From contig CANCCF010000096.1 in assembly GCA_947374485.1 (NCBI GenBank), forward strand, positions 1 through 13,963: DNA of 13,963 nucleotides. Direction: 5' to 3'. Under the pieces are notes generated by a model. That model saw only the letters and a program-made list of their open reading frames with translations. It was not told the origin of the DNA and searched no databases. Each line of letters opens with the position of its first letter. Position 1 is the first letter of the stretch. Source of the stretch: Comamonadaceae bacterium. Lineage in GTDB: Bacteria > Pseudomonadota > Gammaproteobacteria > Burkholderiales > Burkholderiaceae_C. Below, in pieces: positions 12,773 to 13,963 of the stretch. Position numbers and translations under genes: made by a program.

Positions 12773-13963
12773 TTAAAAATTCCCGATGAACCAGTCCTTG
12801 ATGCCGCCAAAGGCGGTCTTCATGGACCCTTGTTTTTGTGCCACCTTGTAGCCGCGCATGCGGCCCAGGCGGGCTTCTTCGAGCAGGCCCATGACGGTGG
12901 CAGCGCGTGGGTGCGCCACCATGTCGGAGAGCGCACTGCGGTACTGCGGAATGCCGCGGCGCACGGGCTTCAAAAAGATGTCTTCGGCCAGCTCCACCAT
13001 GCCGGGCATGACGCAACTGCCGCCGGTGAGCACGATGCCGCTGGAGAGCACTTCTTCAAAACCCGACTCGCGCATCACCTGGTTCACCAGCGAAAAGATT
13101 TCTTCGATGCGCGGCTCGATCACACCGGCCAGGGCCTGGCGGCTGAGCATGCGCGGGCCGCGGTCGCCCAGGCCCGGCACTTCGACCTGAATCTCGGGGT
13201 CCACCAGCAACTGCTTGGCGTGGCCACTCTCCACCTTGATGTCCTCGGCGTCCTTGGTCGGCGTGCGCAGGGCCATGGCGATGTCGCTGGTGATCAGATC
13301 GCCGGCAATCGGAATGACTGCGGTGTGGCGGATGGCGCCGTTGGTGAAGATGGCCACGTCGGTGGTGCCGGCGCCAATGTCGACCATGGCCACGCCGAGT
13401 TCGCGCTCATCGGCGGTCAAGACGGACAGGCTGCTGGCCAGCGGGTTGAGCATCAATTGGTCGACTTCCAGGCCGCAGCGGCGCACGCACTTGATGATGT
13501 TTTCGGCGGCGGTCTGCGCGCCGGTGACAATGTGCACCTTGGCCTCCAGGCGGATGCCGCTCATGCCGATGGGCTCGCGCACGTCCTGCCCGTCGATGAT
13601 GAATTCCTGTGGCTCCACCAGCAGCAGGCGCTGGTCGGTGGAGATGTTGATGGCCTTGGCGGTTTCCACCACACGGGCCACATCGGCCTGGGTGACTTCG
13701 CGGTCCTTCACCGCCACCATGCCGCTGCTGTTGATGCCGCGGATGTGGCTGCCGGTGATGCCGGTGTAGACCCGGGTGATCTTGCAGTCGGCCATCAGCT
13801 CGGCCTCCTTCAAGGCGGCCTGGATGCTTTGCACCGTGGCGTCGATGTTGACCACCACGCCGCGCTTCAAGCCATTGCTGGGCGCGACACCCAGGCCTGC
13901 CAGCTTGAGCTCGCCACCGGGCATGACTTCGGCCACCACCACCATCACTTTGGCGGTGCCGAT
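12773..13963 (-). CDS. ftsA: Cell division protein FtsA (N-terminus beyond window)
   Basis: FtsA is the actin-like ATPase that ties FtsZ filaments to the inner membrane and recruits later division proteins. The last 396 residues are present; the frame is open to the window edge, where I-G-T-A-K matches the conserved D-I-G-T-x-K near the start, so only about a dozen residues should be missing. Visible motifs, numbered from the edge: phosphate-binding D-I-G-A-G-T-T-D (195-202), adenosine-binding L-T-G-G (312-315), and the C-terminal amphipathic membrane-targeting helix G-G-I-K-D-W-F-I-G-N-F. The S-H-I-R-G-I-N-S-S-G segment lies in the FtsA-specific 1C region. It stands upstream of ftsZ on the same strand, as in other proteobacterial dcw clusters. 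Confidence 0.97.
   Translation of the reverse strand: MGTAKVMVVVAEVMPGGELKLAGLGVAPSNGLKRGVVVNIDATVQSIQAALKEAELMADCKITRVYTGITGSHIRGINSSGMVAVKDREVTQADVARVVETAKAINISTDQRLLLVEPQEFIIDGQDVREPIGMSGIRLEAKVHIVTGAQTAAENIIKCVRRCGLEVDQLMLNPLASSLSVLTADERELGVAMVDIGAGTTDVAIFTNGAIRHTAVIPIAGDLITSDIAMALRTPTKDAEDIKVESGHAKQLLVDPEIQVEVPGLGDRGPRMLSRQALAGVIEPRIEEIFSLVNQVMRESGFEEVLSSGIVLTGGSCVMPGMVELAEDIFLKPVRRGIPQYRSALSDMVAHPRAATVMGLLEEARLGRMRGYKVAQKQGSMKTAFGGIKDWFIGNF

Overview
This is a GC-rich stretch of bacterial chromosome. It most likely comes from a betaproteobacterium of the Burkholderiales, probably a Comamonadaceae/Rhodoferax-like lineage. The inference rests on protein style: FtsZ ends in the conserved proteobacterial tail, FtsA and LpxC are typical, and there is a stand-alone LplT-PlsC type protein. 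It is also supported by the C/G-rich hairpin repeats. No rRNA or tRNA gene and no CRISPR array was seen.

Layout. At the left edge (1-87, minus) is the N-terminus of an IS3-family OrfA. Positions 88-764 hold no credible gene. They are filled by two diverged direct copies (147-435 and 455-763) of a structured repeat, each bounded by GC-rich hairpins and carrying nested inverted repeats. Next comes a minus-strand block transcribed right to left: DUF1778 antitoxin (6079-5774), GNAT toxin (5799-5311), lpxC (5301-4378), a 58-residue two-helix membrane protein (4356-4180), an MFS lysophospholipid-transporter/acyltransferase fusion (4183-2270) and an aldehyde dehydrogenase (2195-765). Overlaps and gaps in this block are small, from overlapping genes to 74 bp. 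A plus-strand pair follows: a periplasmic solute-binding protein (6211-6981) and a hybrid histidine kinase with two receiver domains and an HPt domain (7011-9977). Then come minus-strand envelope genes: a glycine-zipper lipoprotein (10551-10093) and a secreted repeat protein broken by two in-frame stops (11172-10582). The right end is the cell-division pair ftsZ (12630-11392), which has its own terminator, and ftsA (cut by the window edge).

How it fits together. ftsA, ftsZ and lpxC are core division and envelope genes that sit next to each other in the dcw cluster of E. coli. Here about 6 kb of accessory material lies between ftsZ and lpxC: a sensory pair, a toxin-antitoxin module and small envelope proteins. 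As a result lpxC sits 9 bp downstream of a toxin gene, with no good promoter of its own visible. The solute-binding protein has no permease beside it, so it probably feeds the adjacent kinase rather than a transporter. I infer that lpxC, the small membrane protein and the acyltransferase fusion form an envelope-lipid unit.

Nothing here is clearly a wholly new system. The points most worth checking are the covarying repeat pair, the toxin-antitoxin/lpxC arrangement with palindromes next to the antitoxin -10 box, the binding-protein/kinase pair with an atypical first receiver domain, and the gene whose two stops both fall at predicted Gln codons.
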